Assembly: GCA_033026295.1 (NCBI GenBank)
Contig: CM065180.1
Location: forward strand, 16,981,023 to 17,045,022
Length of the DNA: 64,000 nucleotides
Reading direction: 5' to 3'
Source: Channa striata
Lineage: Eukaryota > Chordata > Actinopteri > Anabantiformes > Channidae
The position numbers and the translations under genes are program-made. A model generated the notes under the pieces. It was given only the letters and a program-made list of their open reading frames with translations. It searched no databases and was not told where the DNA came from. Below are positions 36,601 to 51,313 of the stretch, piece after piece (position 1 is the first letter of the stretch; every line of letters begins with the position of its first letter).

Positions 36601-39600
36601 AAATGTGTTAATCGCCGTAAGGTAGCTGCGATGACACACTGAAATAATAAGAGCGAACCTGCCGGTGCCAATACAAATAGTAGCCACGGTGCTTTTCTTT
36701 CTTCTTTAATGTGGCCCAATTTGGAAATTCCTACTCTCATCTTCCTGTAAAGAAAGAGGAAATTCCCTGAACTCATACACTGGTTGCTCAAGCAATAAAA
36801 ATGTAGCTCATGATTGTGATCACAATGCATTTGACAGCTTATAAACTCAGCTGTCAATGTATTAGGTACAGCTAGCTGAAACTAATGCAGTCTAACACTG
36901 CTGCAATAAATCCTGCCTTTAGGGTGCTGATGGTGTTGATTTTACCTGGAGATTCTGTCCACTTAAAACCACCAAAACAGGGCAACCAGAAGTCTGTGAG
37001 GTAAAATAAACTGCCCTGCCTTGTGCACTCTATGCAATATACAAATTTTTTGATATTTTTTGTAATATTCGGTAGAACAGTACAAAACCAGCCTTGCTAG
37101 CATATCACCAATAAAAGAATGTTGTAAAGTTAAATGACTTTTATGATTTTACAGGTATATCTGATAAAATGACCACAGAGTATCTTGTGATATGTTCTTG
37201 GCACAAGGGAGAGTAAAGCTCATTAGCGCAGCTGCTCATATATTTGCGGTTAAAACCATTTGCGGACATTCATGCGTAGAAGTGTTTAGCACAATGTGTG
37301 GGTTTCCTTGTGCCGTACAAACACAGCCAGTACCGTGCATCCTCAGCCTTCCTAGATATTGAAATGAAACATTACAATGTGTGTTCAAGTGTGAGGCCCT
37401 GGGACCTTAATGCCCTTTTAATCAGACGGGGCATTTAATCCTGAGCTATTCCATTCAGCAAATTCTCTTTGTCGGAGAGGTTTCACTGAGGTATACCCCA
37501 AATCCGCACTCCACAAGATTCTAATCAAATTCAACAACATCTTGATTTCCCCTAACGCTCACTCAACTTTATTAGAAATTTCCTCTATTTTAACCTTGCT
37601 GCCCAACCTTGACTTGAGTAAACCGATCTTATATCAACAGAACCCCGGGAAAACTGTACTGCACAAAACAAATCCGGAGACCCATTATAACAAAAGGCTG
37701 GGGAAAACAAAAATGACAGGCACTGCAGCTACATATGCCCCTCTGTGAGGAATTTACATCGTGACGGAAATGATGTGTAACTGCCAAACATCTGGATTGC
37801 TGTATGTGAGAGGGAGGAGAGTGAGGGAGCAAAGGGTGGAGAGATGGAGATAACAAGGGAGTAGAATGCTATTGCTATGGGAGGAGAACACATGTGGGTG
37901 TACTGTATATCTGAAAGCTTTTAAACAACCCTTTTGTTGCCAAAAGAAGAATTATACTGTGTCAAAATGATAACCTCCATTATAATTTCTGCTGTTCTTT
38001 TCCTTAGGCCATCCTGCCAATCAAAGGCTTGTCAGAAATCATCTAAATTCCCTCTTGTAATTTATATTACACACAACCCCCACCCCAAGTTCCATTATTT
38101 ATGCATTCTTTTACTTTGTTTCTCATCTTTAGCTGGTTGGGGGGCTGAAGGCAGAATTTTTTCCTGATGACAGTGACCTGGAGGCTCGTCTCAACAGCTG
38201 GAACCTGGGGGTGAGTCCAGAGGCATGCCGTGAGCTTCTCGGTTACACGTGGCTGTCAACATGCTGCAGTTGAGCTGCAGTGACAGTGGCTCACCGGTTA
38301 ATCTAAAGCAGTAGTGCAGCGGTGCCAAGGGAGCTGTATTTCTTACGCAGTCCCGACAAAGCGCCATCCCTTTCTCATGCAGTATATCATCCTGAAACCA
38401 CTTCCTTTAGGCAGCTCAGTGCTATTGTAGGACGTGACGGGAGGATGAGGAGTGGGAGAAGGGTTGTGTAAACTGAGCATTTGAAGATGCATGCACCTCT
38501 TATCTTCTCTGTCTAGAGTGCACCAGGCGAGGGCTTGATAAGCACTCTGCCCTCATGTCTTTCATTCGCTTATTTCTTCTTTATCTCCTCACCTGCATGA
38601 CCCTTAGCCTCTGTTTTTCTCTTTTGCTTGCGTGTCACTGCTGTCATTTCTCAAACTTTATGTACACTTTGCTCTGAACATGGCTCCTTTCTTTCACTTT
38701 CTTCGTGTTTTTCTTTGTTTGCCTCTGATCTGCTTTTCCATCTTGGGCCCCCTCTGCATCCATCCAGCTTTCTCCGACCGTCTCCTCTCGCTCTCTCCCT
38801 CTCTCCCTCTCTCCCTCTCTCTCTTTTAGTACTAGGGTAATCTGAGGTATCTATCAGCAGACGTGAAGCCATGCACTGCTCAGCTCTCTACTCCTGTGTG
38901 TTGAGATGCTGATAAGAAGCATCGCTTGGCAACACTCCCCCAAGCCTGCATCTTTCAAATCAACAGATGTTCCTTCACACACAAACACACACACACAAAC
39001 CGCCTTCAAGTTTACAAAAGTTTTATAGATACACTGCTTCAAAGTGCCCAGCTCCAAGGAAATTTCAGCACAGCCGAGTGTCACTCCATCCATCACATCT
39101 TTAACTTTGCTTTAGATGTTCTGAGGCAGTCCATATTGCTGTGTTTATTTCACCTCTCATGTAATAAAGCCTGTGTAGTCATCATGGGGGTTGTACCGGA
39201 CAGTAGATGTCTGATTGCTTCACACTAAGATAGGAGTTCCTTTAAGATTCGCAGAACCTCGGTGAGCTGGACAGCCATCTGTTTCATGTTTTAGTTAGTG
39301 CAGGGCTTTTAGTTAATTTCTCAAGAGTTTTACCTCTAAGGCGAGTTGAATACAGTAGGGTTAGGTGCATCATACTTGGCTATAAAAGAAAAAAAGCATG
39401 CAAACTATAAGAGAAAATTGTGGGAAAAAGCTTTTTCTTTTCCTTCAATGCAGAATGTAGTGCCACTTGGCCATTCATTTTCAGTGGTTAGATGGGCGTG
39501 CTGACGGGTTTCTCAACACTAGTCTGAAACTAAGAAGCCATCAATCACAGAATGTTTGTTTGGTCGGAGAGCTAGTCCTTCTGATGTGGAATGTCTTTCC

Positions 39601-41868
39601 TCTTTTGCGTCCGTCCATCCATCCACGTCAAGTTCCAATGACAGAGGATGCTGTGCCAGTTATGAGGTCGGGCAAACATTCGCTCAGAGCAGCATGTGTG
39701 TGGGCATGCAGCGAAGAGCAAATGAACGCACATATATACACAAACACAAGGGCATGGGCATACACGTGTGCAGCAAATCCAAGTTTAGTATCAGTCTGTG
39801 CCAGCATTACACCACAGCACTTAGTCTGGATGTCTTTGTTGCCATGTTGGCCATGCTCAATCAAATCTGATGACTGGCTGTCTGTGGGTATAAAAAGAAT
39901 TTCAGATCTTTTCAGTCTGGGCTAAAACGATATTGATTGATTCATCACTTGATAAATATGGGTTTTCTTTTTTTAGCTGGTTTCAAATTTGAATAGCAAC
40001 ATTTCATGGCACTCGATTTTGATGCTGCTCTTCACTTTGAGTGGTCGTGTTGTGCAAATGTCTCTCTGTGTGTACGTATTAATAAGTCTGACTTTAGTAA
40101 AGCCGGATGTCTCCTTTTGTTGAGGGCTTATAGTATTTCAGCTAACAAAATGTCTGACTTGTTTTTACCTGCATCACACAAGCTTAGTAAGTAGACAGAG
40201 CTACTTTTATCTGTTTCACCTGTCGTTGGTTCAGCCTGAAGCAACAGTTTGTGACTTTATCCGTGTACAGTAGCTGCAACTATGTTAGTCCCGTGCTCTA
40301 AGGTTCTTTCAGGTCCCGTTCTCTCATCTCTCATTCACTCTGGATCATCTTTGTTGTGCCGCCTCACAACATTAAATCCTTTTTTTAACCACTGAGTCCT
40401 ACACTAACTTGCTTCACTTCCTGCTTTCCCTCCTTGTTTTCCTCCTCCGTCCCCATGTTGAAGAGATTAGCAACAGAACTGTTTACTGTGCGTCATTGCT
40501 GTCATCTCCGAAGTCAGCTCTCTACTTTTTCAAAAGCCACGATCTGGCGGGTTGTTGTCAGCCCCTAGAGACGGCCCCAGAGAGAGAAAAATGCTCAGTG
40601 ATAGTGCGAGTTCACAAGAAAGTAATGGGGTCATAAGCCAAAGTCATGTATTGGAAAGAAAACGGCAGGTTGTCAACACAGATTATTTGCAGTATTGATG
40701 TAATACTGTAGAGTCACTTGGCCTGTGACCATTTTTATTTTCAGGTGGTTTAGTGGCTCATACTAATTTTCCATCTCTTGTGTTTTATATTATGATCAAA
40801 GAATATGCCATGTTAGTGTTTAGTAAGGATGTGTACACATTTTTTTTTTCTCCATCTGACAGGAAAGGGACCTGGGTAGCTTACAGATTAGTGGTTCTGA
40901 GTGTTGACAAAAGAACTGTGTCAGGACAGCGAGAAAGACCTGAAAGCGGAAAAAGAGCCAGCTACATACGCAATAACTCGAAGTAGCCGGACTTAATCTG
41001 TAACAAGTTGATGGAAGAAACACAAGCCACAGCACCAGGCTTTTGATGTGCTCTCCGCATTGTTTATGAGAAACGGAGGGAGGAGGTTAGGTACTGGTAG
41101 TAGTAACGCTTTGTTAGGAGAGGCAGAGAAAAAGAAGGGACCAAAGTTTTTTCTGTTTACTCTTTTAGATTGAAAACCCCAGGTATTTGCGAGAAAAGCC
41201 CATCCCCTTGTCTCCGGTAAGTTGTCAGGGGATCCCTTGTGGGTCACACATTCTTACATAGACAAAAGTGTTGTCTTTGAACTTTACAGTCACCGTGTCA
41301 GTGACTCCTTTGCTTCATCTTTGCAGATTTTCAAGTCAAGCTTTGGGAGGAACAGCACCTTGGCTGATGATCAGGGCAAGGAGGTATGCACCATAGTAAG
41401 AGCTCTAAATAAAACCCCACAGTACCTCAAAGCTTCTTACTGTGATAAATATCTGAAAACTTAAAAAAAAATATCTGATGCCATATCTATTCATATCCAA
41501 AGGCAGTACATGTTATTTGAGCAACTGCCCTTTATAACCACTCCAGTAAGCCTAAAATCCGTGCTCCACACTATTCAGTACACTCAGTATTGGTACAGCA
41601 TCAGAAGTGTTGAAGCCACATGCAGAGGTTGGAGCTCCCTTGACTGCTTTATGGTATTAGACGCCCCCACAGCCATGTACGTACATCCTCGTGCATAGTT
41701 TGTATTGTTGAAATGGCCGAGGCAAGCGCTCCCCTCAGAAGACAAAAATAATGCCAGCTCCCAGTGATGACAGTTTTTTTTTCCTTATGTGGATTTAAGC
41801 TGAAAATCCCATTCTGAAAGCATACTTTGAAGTCCCCTCCGCACCCCCCCGCTCCCGAACCACCCCCC

Positions 41869-41901
<33 letters not shown>

Positions 41902-44900
41902 TCCTCTTTAACTTGCACTGTTAAATATAAAACTGAGCATGACTTGGCTGTAATAGCCGTGGCCTTTCATGTCTGCTCGGGGAAAGTGCTCCAGTCAGTC
42001 AGATCGGCCTTACCGGGCGAGTGCAATGAATAGAGGGGGAGGGAGGGAGAGCAGAAATGAAGACACATAAAGAGGCATGATGGACAAGAATGATCTTGCT
42101 TATTGACCTGTCATAAAAAAAAGAGACTGTGACTGCTGAAAGAGAATTCACATGCATGGACACTTCTAAACATATCCCCCGTGTTGGGCTGCATACCTGG
42201 AGGGTGTTCTAGAATGTAGCAACACCAATACGAGAAACATTAAAGCAGTGTCCAATGCTGTTTGATCTGGCTTCAGAGTGGCTGGCTGACTGACTCCATA
42301 TATCTGTGTGTGGTGGGAATCTAAATTTATCTCATCTTAGAAGACCAAATTTCCCCCCACTGGAACTTTATCATATACTTTGAGTTGTCAGTTGTTTGAG
42401 GAGAAATGTACATTTTTTTTAACAATACAGTCCTTTCCAATAGCCCTGTAATAAATTCTATTATCTGTACCTTATGATGTTATGCTTGTATTACAAATGA
42501 GTTAGCGGGTTGTTGGTTTTACTCCACATTTAGTATTAAATTGACAGGTGATTCTAATATGTTGCAACTTCTCTTGGGTATGGGTAATATTTATGATGGG
42601 CTCTTTACTACTTTTGAGTATAACCTGAGTCTGAGACAAATTTGAGTTATGTGTGTGTTTAAGATTTGTGTGGTGCCTTGAGCGTAACAGCAAGGAGGGA
42701 ATTCTTATGGAACTGTAGCGATGAGTCATTTCCACTCAGAGCTCTCAGTATGGGAACCAGTTCAGGAAAGTCACACAGACACATTGGGAAATGAGAGGAA
42801 ATGGTGCAGAACATAAGGTTTTTCTCCATGCTACTTTGATTTGTGCTATTTGCCAACCATAACCAGTTTTTTTTTTCTTTTCAGATGTATTTGTACAGAG
42901 GCTGTTTTTAATAGAGTGGAAATAAGGCTTTAGGGAAAATGTGAAAAAGAAGCGATTGAAAGAAAACGTGTGTATCATGGCCTTCACTTGAATTTCTCCA
43001 AGGTTCGTTGGGGCTTCTGTAAATAGCAAACAGTCTGCACTTACAAAGACCTTATCTACCCTATCACTACCTCCAACACCTTACAATGTCGCTTTACGCT
43101 CACCCATTCTCTCCCCCTCCCCATCACGTTTGTCTCTCTACATTTGTGAGGACACTCACTGACATAATCCAATCCCCGGCTCTTTACCCTAACGCTCACG
43201 GCTGAAGCCCTAACCCTGACCCTAAAACACACTCACACGCTTGCATGCAAACACACACGCACACACACCAGTGGTGGCCTGATCCACTTGGAGCCAGTTT
43301 GGGTTCATGTCTTGCCAAAGGACACTTTGACATGCAGAACAAGCAGGAGAAGCCAAGGGTCAAACTCCCAACTCTTGGTGTCGTCTTTACAACGCTGCTT
43401 CTTGCAGTACTACAGAAAATTGCTGCACACATTCATTCCGTTTAAATTTGTATTATATTTTAAATACTGCTAAGCACTGCTAGTAAATAAGCACATTCTG
43501 ACGGCGCTCCAGACTCTTAATTATTGTTGTTTAGCAGCAGGCTTTTGGTCCAGGGCCTGTTTTTTTTTTTTTGCCCTGTTATGCAGAACATTCTCGTGAA
43601 CTCTGCTGTATTATCATCTCTGATTTCATAGTAGGGTTCTGGGAAATTTCGTTTTGACTATCCCCTTTGCCCTGTAAAGAGTATTACGGCATGCTATTGG
43701 AAAGTCACTTTTTTCTTTCTTATCGTCTTTTCTTATCATTTAGAAATGCTCTCGCTGAGGTCTGTGTGTCACCATTAGCAAATAAAAGAGTGTTAGGTAG
43801 ATTTTGGGAAATCTGAACCAACACAGGAAACAGCTGGGACCACACACACCCACACACAATACTTCCCTGTAAGTTTGACCCTAGGCACCAATCCCACCCT
43901 AACCGTATCATCCTCACTAGCCACTTTAAGCCTTCCTGTAGGAGCATGAAAGCCTAGTCTAACCATCCTGCGTGGCTGTCCGGGCCCAGTCTAGTGACAT
44001 CACTTCCTTTAAATACCCAAAGCCTAGTTGGAAAATTCACCCAGGTTTAAAGCATAATTCACTCCACATGTCATTAAGCTGGTGCTGGCTTAATGAACAT
44101 CTCAGCTTTCACACCAAGCTCATCCTCCCACTAAGCCGCCAACAGTATTGATAAGAATTCCGGCCGCTCTTTTCCCTGTGGGACGTGATTGGCAGCTGAG
44201 AAACTTCACTCTGAGCTGCCATTGCTTTAAGTGACTTGCCTCATAAAGTGTGTTTGCTTAGTGTGAGTTGTGAAAATGTCTTGCAGGAGCAGCGAAGTCG
44301 TGCTAATCCTTTAGCACACCCTAGCAGCACTCCCCATTCTGAGAGCTGGGCATTTGTTTGGAAAATTCAATTAAATGGCGAATGATGAGTCAGGCTTAGC
44401 CACAGGCCAAAGTCACATGATTATAGAAGATACAGACGGTCTTTCTTTCTGGGTTTGTGTGTGTGTGTGTTTTCAAACTACCTCCTTTCCACTTGACCTT
44501 AGGGATTGTTGGCAGCAGGCGCAGTACATTAGATGAGTGTGTTCATGTCGAGCAGTCACACTCTAATGGTCACAAGAAGCCCCTGAGTGGGGATCAGACC
44601 CCCTTTGCTTTTCAACGCCATAATGATGCAGTCCTTCTAATCTGTGGATCCTCTGGGATGGAGCTAGAGCTCTCAGCCGGTGATTTAGAAGGCCACAGCC
44701 TGACTTATCTGATCACTTTTCAAAGCTAAAAAGGGCAAGCTAGTGAGCCTTAGTCGTCTAAAGGGGGCCAGTGTTGTAGTTCGACTTCCAAGATGTTGCT
44801 TCAGGCTTAAAGGGACCGACAGTGCTCCATAATGATATAGTGACTATTTCAAGCATTTGTTTTCCTTAACCTCATGTCTTATATTCATATTAGACAAGTG

Positions 44901-47900
44901 AATGTGTTTAGCACTGCCATCCTCTAAAACTATGGGAATATTTTTCACATCAGACACTTGATTTGAAGTTTTATCCAACCTTTTCATCTGGACAGTGTAC
45001 CCAAATTAACTTCTTGTCACAGTGTGGAAATTGCATCTATCTGCTCCTCAGTAGATAGCAGAAGGCTGCATACAGACTATCCTAGAGCATCTGTGTTTAC
45101 TGAGAATGAAAGACGCACCGGGATGTTACACATCTTAGGCAAGACGAAGGAAATGCACAAATGCAACCTTGCTTTGTGGAGCCCAAACAGTTAGCAGACG
45201 ATTTGTGAACACGTCCCCCTGAGGGAAAAGGCCTTGACCCCCTCTTCGATTTTTGGAGCCGAAAAAGCAACTGTTTCCATCTTTTCCTCACATTCCCGCT
45301 CTCATGCCCCCTCCTCCTCCTCCTCCTTCCATCCCTCACACCCTCTCATCGTTTCAAGAGCGAAGTGTCAAAAAACATGGCATCTTACAGCACTCGCTAC
45401 AACTCTGAAGAAGAGAAGAGGGAAAAAAGCTGTACCACCCAGTCGGTCTGATTGAAGGCGTCTAGAAGCCTTAGGTGTACGACATTCCTCCTCCTCCTTC
45501 CTTCACTGACGCCTTTATAAACAAGTTTCAAACGCCCCTGATGTAGTTTGACAAACTTTCTCCAAAGAGCATTTGAAGAGAGGATAAGAAACCGACACCC
45601 CCACATCTGCTTTTTTTTTCCTTTTTCTTTTTCTTTTTGGGGGAGCCGGCAGAATCAGGTCTCCACTTACTCATTTCAATCACTGCCATCTCTCTCTCTC
45701 TCTCACTCTCTCTCCCCCATTTCTTTCTTGCCTTTTCTTTTGTTTTTTGCTTTCTGCTCTGAGAAGTCTCCTGTGGTCTTCTCAATTGCACAAGAAATGG
45801 TGGTAAAGTGGGAAAAAAAGATATAGAATAAGAGACAGAATTGTCAAGCACCCAGTTTATGAATGTAACTCAAGTGCTGTAATGCAATAATGAAAATAGA
45901 GAAATATATATATAATACTTTATATGTCGAGGCCTATGGTTTTGTAGATTTCACCATTTCACCCTAAAACAGCCATGTTTATTACATTTACTAACCAGTA
46001 TTTTGTTGATGGTTTTATCCTATTGAACCAGTGTTAATGCACTTCAACTTGAAGCAATTCATTTTTAATTTAAAACTTTTGATTTACACCAAGAGAAGGT
46101 CTAATGTGGTTTGAGTGTGTAGCTGATGACTAGAACAAATGAAGACTAACTTTTGGATGTCGTCAGCTCCTGACATGTTCACACCCACAACCACACTTTC
46201 AAAGGCAGAACAGTGTCACCCTGCTCCGGGGTTGACGCCACACCAGAACAGGCCGTGACTAAACATGAGCATCAACATCAAAGCAAATGGCTCGTCATCG
46301 TTCGGACAAGCGTTCTTTGTGTGTTTGCATGTGCTCTGTGTTCGCGAGCAGGAACATCTTGTCTTTAAATTGTAGTAAACTTAATAGGAAAGCCTGCGAA
46401 AATGTTTTATTTTAGGAAATGAATGTGATCTTCAACAGACCACATGATAGGCAATAAAAAGGAAAATAGTCCGTCACGTCAGAGATGTTATAATACTTTT
46501 ACAGTCACAAATGACTGACTATGAGCTCCTTTTGCTTACAGAAGCATAGAAGTTGGTCTTCGGGTCACTGATATATTTCACTAGGGCTTTACATGACCAA
46601 GAGGGGGAAGTCCTCTAGCTCAACGAGATCTGTTGCAACATGCACATAACAATGTTGAACTTTTGATCCTCTTTTAAAAGGAAAATGGCCATTTTCATAT
46701 TTAACTCCTCCTAAAGAGTGCTGTCTGGATTCTTCAGTATTAAATAAAGTTCTTTTGATTGTTAATCTTAAATCTGCTTCTCCAAATTATTTGCAAGTTA
46801 GTAAATTTACACATTTCATCTGGCGAGGCTCACCCTTTGTTAATAGTGAAATTAAATTGACACATTGCATCTGCTCTCAGAAGATTCTCTTCTGACAGCA
46901 TATACGAACTGCAGCTACAACCTGGGAGAGATATTTATAGTATATGTGAATTATTTTGGGTGCCATGATCAGTGCTCACCGCTTTTTTTTTTTTTTTGTA
47001 ATAGTAGTAGGCTATGAATTCTGGTACAGATATTTCTTTGAGGATGAATTGGTTGGACAGTAAACATAAATTCATTGGAAAGATAGAAAGATAATCTAGC
47101 AAACCAGGAAATGTAAACAGAGAACCCTGTGGTGATTTACTAATTTGTTTCTTCAATGGTCACTTTAAGGCTTTGAACAGTGAAAACTTGAGCTTCAGCA
47201 GCCACATGCGGGTCATCATTTCTTATTAGAAGCATTTTAAATTGTCTTTGTGTTTGAAATCTACTGTATAAATGACAGTACTGCTTTGTCTTACCATGTG
47301 TATGCACACGTACACACCCAAAAACGCACAGGGTTACGCTTTGTAGTTCCTACTATAGATTGAAGATTTTATCACAGTTGTATTTGTATACACAGAAACT
47401 CATACCCAGTTGAGTAGATCTCTGCTTCACACAAGTTTTTGAAGCTCTGTGCATGGATAAATGTTTTAAATGTTAATGTGCTTTATTTCATCATCAGCTA
47501 CACTCAGCTACACTACACCGCATGAAAGACAGGACACAGTGTATCTTCTGTCATCCAGATTTATGCTTTCTCTGTGAGCTTGTCACTCAATCTGATGATG
47601 TTTTTAGGAAAAATATTTCAATGTTTTACTTTCGAGAACAAAATTTGTTGTTCCTATGTCTTGGTAATAAATAATGTTCATTATTTATGTTTTAGTAAAA
47701 ACTTAATCACTAGAGAGTTAAATACGCAAATAACTTTTGGTTTTGTATGTGTTTCCAGATTGAGCTGAAGATCAAAGTACTTGAATCTAAGCACCAGGAG
47801 GAGAAACTAAAGATGCAGCAGAGACACGATGCAGATGTTGAGAAAGTAAGCATAAAAAATCGGAAATGGTTGATATTCTTCAAGCACCGGCTGCCGCTGT

Positions 47901-50900
47901 GGATGTATATTTCACTTTTATTATGTAGGTTCTGGCCATAGATTGAAAAGCTGTTATCATGAGTGTAAAGCTTTTAACACATAAATATTCATTTTTCCAC
48001 ATTTGCCTATGAAATCATGTTCTCAAAATCCAGAATCAGCAGTCTTGATGTTCAAAAAACCTACCACAGATACAGTTTGAAGTAAAATACGTGTCCACGA
48101 GTGCTTTAAATTCTATACGCATGTCCCACAGTGACTTGGACATTGACTGACTTTGCATACCATTTGCTTCTAAGGATGTCTAGTCAGAGTTTGCAAAGGA
48201 AGGGCGTAGTCTGACCATGACTGACTCTCACTCTGGACAACTACTGCTTTTCTTTGTTTGCATTTGGCATAAAATTATACAGTCCATTTTAGTCCCTTCA
48301 TCTTGTCAGGTGGTCATGATTTCAGGCATACAGGATACAACACAAGCTCCGTGCCAATATTATGTCCTCTGCATTTCTGCATATCAAAAGGTTTGCAGTT
48401 TTTCTTATCACCATTCTATATATCAAGAAATAAAACACACGTTTCTGAGTTGTTGTTTTTTTTAAGGGCAGTTAAGCATGCAGCTCACACAAAACTGGTT
48501 AACCTGTGTTACAATGTCATTACTGACTTTTAATTCTGTTTGGTGGCTAATGAAAAGGAAAGAAGCGAGTCTCTCTTCAGCTCATTGCACCATCCTGCAA
48601 GTAATCACGTCTTCAAAGCTCTTTGTCAGCTGGTGAAAATAGCAGCAAAGCTGGTTTATTTCACACTAGGTGCCCATCAGTTAGGCTGTAGATCAAGTAC
48701 CTGGGATCTGTCACATCCTCAGTATGACTTTCCTTTGTTGCCACAGAAGCTTTTAATAAAACAGAAAACACTCCAATTTTCTTTCCACTCCAAGATGCTC
48801 ATGGCATCTTTGTGTTTGACAGGAGACAGGATGACAGCTCGCTCTCTCTCTCTCTCTCTGTCTCTCTCTGTCTCTGTCTCTGTTTATTTTTAATTGCAAA
48901 CAAATTACAAATTATGTCTTATTTAATTTCCTCTGAATTGTACCAAGTATTCCCTTTAATGGCCTAAATTGGAGAGCTTCTGGGGTGAGGAGTCTGATGG
49001 AAGGTGGACAAGCTGCTGTAGGTTTAGTATTAATCAGTTTCGGTATGAATAATGTATAGGCTGCTGAAAAGACTACTGGTCATTGTTCCCTACTTGAGAT
49101 GGAGAGGGTAAACATTTAATAATTGTCTTGTTTTGCTTAACATGTAAATAATCTGATAATAACAGGAAACCCCAGGGCTTTTTAATAAAAATAAAAACAC
49201 TACAGTACATTATATTATTGTTTTAAATGCGTTTGAAGTTAACTTGGGTTTGTGGTTTTGTTGTGTAATTTGTTGGTGTTATTCAGCATGTACGTACAGT
49301 TTGCTCATGTAAACTGCAGATTTTATAGCTGCCATTCTTCTCCAATTCATTTGTCTTTATGCTGGTGGGCTGGATTAACCCTTACTTTAGAAAAGCCTAA
49401 AACGCTGTTATTTCCCACTGTCTAGTGCACTCTTATCGGACCTGACCCTGTGTCATTGCCAGCTTGGTAGACCCCTGAAAAAGACAACAATCTTTGGAAG
49501 GGGGGGGGGGGATTGGGGATTGGGGGGATTGGGTGGATTGGGTGCCCCTGAATGTTGTGTAGGCTTGGCTCCAGCCAACCCATCCTCCTTTCATCTCCCC
49601 CATCCCATTCACAGAGGATGACAGGCCTGGCCATTAAGTGCACTTGGACAGAGCATAATGCTACAACGGTTAGATGGCCTTGGGGACAGTTCTGGACTGG
49701 AAAATAACCACTTACTTTTTGGTATTTCAGAATGCCCAGACATTTGTGCTTTGGATTATTATCATGCTTTTAATTGATACTTAAAAATAGGTCTCTATGA
49801 ACATTTAAGATGGATAATTTAATGTCATTGTGACATTCAGAAACCTGGATGTTAAGTCATTTCTGGACTTTGTTTAGAACAAACTCTGTAGGAAGGCAAC
49901 CACCCTGTGAGTGCTGGACTGTCTTTTTATACTGGAGCTCGAAGTCTCCATGGTCTAATTTAACTAATTACACACAGATGGCGGCAGGAAGCAGATGCAG
50001 TTACCACATCACACTTGAGCACAGGTGGTTCACTCAGCTGCCATTTACTCAGTTAGCTCGTAGCCTCCTAAGCAATAGATCTGTGAGGTTATGCAGTGGA
50101 TTAGGCCTAAAATATGTTATATTCAATGTTCTTATAAGTTATATAGGTAACCTCATCTATATTGTTTCGATAACATTTTTAAGATAAATCGTCTGTGTAA
50201 ATCAATAGTCGTGCGCAAATTAAAAATGCCCTGTAGGTTTGTCTTGTACACAAAGAAAAGTTTCTGTTTACATTCAGTATTTCTCACTAAAACACATTGT
50301 GCACCCATGAGTCTGAACCATTGCCTACAGTCTGAAGAGAAGCCTTTATTGTTTTTGCAAAGACTTGTCCTGAAATCATGAATCCTGCTTTTTTGAATTT
50401 ATGTTTACTTGCTCGCTTATTTCTTCCTCGCCTTATTGGCACAATGCTGCAAGTTGTGACTTGAGAGTGGTTTAAAAACTCCAGAGTGTAGCAAATGTTC
50501 TTAGGTTGTAGTTTTATTTAATGAATTTTCATGGTTGTGTTTCATTATGTTTCTTTTAGTTTTATAGATTCTAGCTACATTTTGCATAAATTCTACTTGC
50601 TGGCTTTTATTGAGAGTAAGACGCCTGCAGCAATTTAAATAAGAGCCATCAATTATTCCTATAACTATTTTAATATCCAATAATAATATGCAAGATAACT
50701 ACTTTAAACTATGGATCAAAACAGTCTCTGTCTTTTTCATTAGATTCTGGACCGAAAGAATGGGGAAATTGAGGACATAAAGAATACGTATCGGGCCAAG
50801 CAGAAGGAATCGGAGGAGATGATCCGTAAGCTGGAGATGAAAGGTGAGAGGTCGCGAGTTTGCAGGGTTAACTGGAGGAATGTTTATGCTAGTGTCTCTG

Positions 50901-51262
50901 AACACTCAGAGCAAAAAGCCCAAAAAAGATACAATTGCACAAGAGACTCCACTGGTGTGGAATGACGGTCTCCAGCTGCTCTGCTCAACCTAAAATTTTA
51001 TCACATAATGTGTCTTTTTCTTCACGCTAAATATCCTTTTTCGTGTTCCCCTCTAACTCCTCTCCAATCTTTTGTCTCTAAAAGCATTTGGTGGGAATTA
51101 TTTCAACTTGGCAAAGAGAAGCCCTACTGGGCATTTGATAGAAGCAATATCTTTATTGACATTGATTTACTGACAGCTCATCAATCAGCATGAGTGTATA
51201 TCCATCTGCCTGTGTGCATGTGTGTGTCCATCTGTGTACATGCCCTAAGGCAGGGTCTGACT

Positions 51263-51313
<51 letters not shown>

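Larger units (their letters stand above)
41384..47758. other. cep112 intron after coding exon 7 (6.4 kb, longest mapped)
   Basis: Noncoding. It holds a C-run/CA repeat (41862-41899), CCCTAA-like sequence (43186-43228), a SINE-like fragment in reverse (43300-43395), CT-rich tracts near 45690-45714 and a T-run near 46983. The protein joins across it without a missing segment. Confidence 0.8.
47846..50743. other. cep112 intron after coding exon 8
   Basis: Noncoding; contains a CT repeat (48841-48882) and a G-rich GGATT tract (49500-49542). No exon seen. Confidence 0.8.

Noticed and set aside
39467..39925. 152-codon open frame on the plus strand in a cep112 intron
   Set aside because: Overlapping frames of similar length, no CEP112-like content and no acceptor/donor pair in phase.
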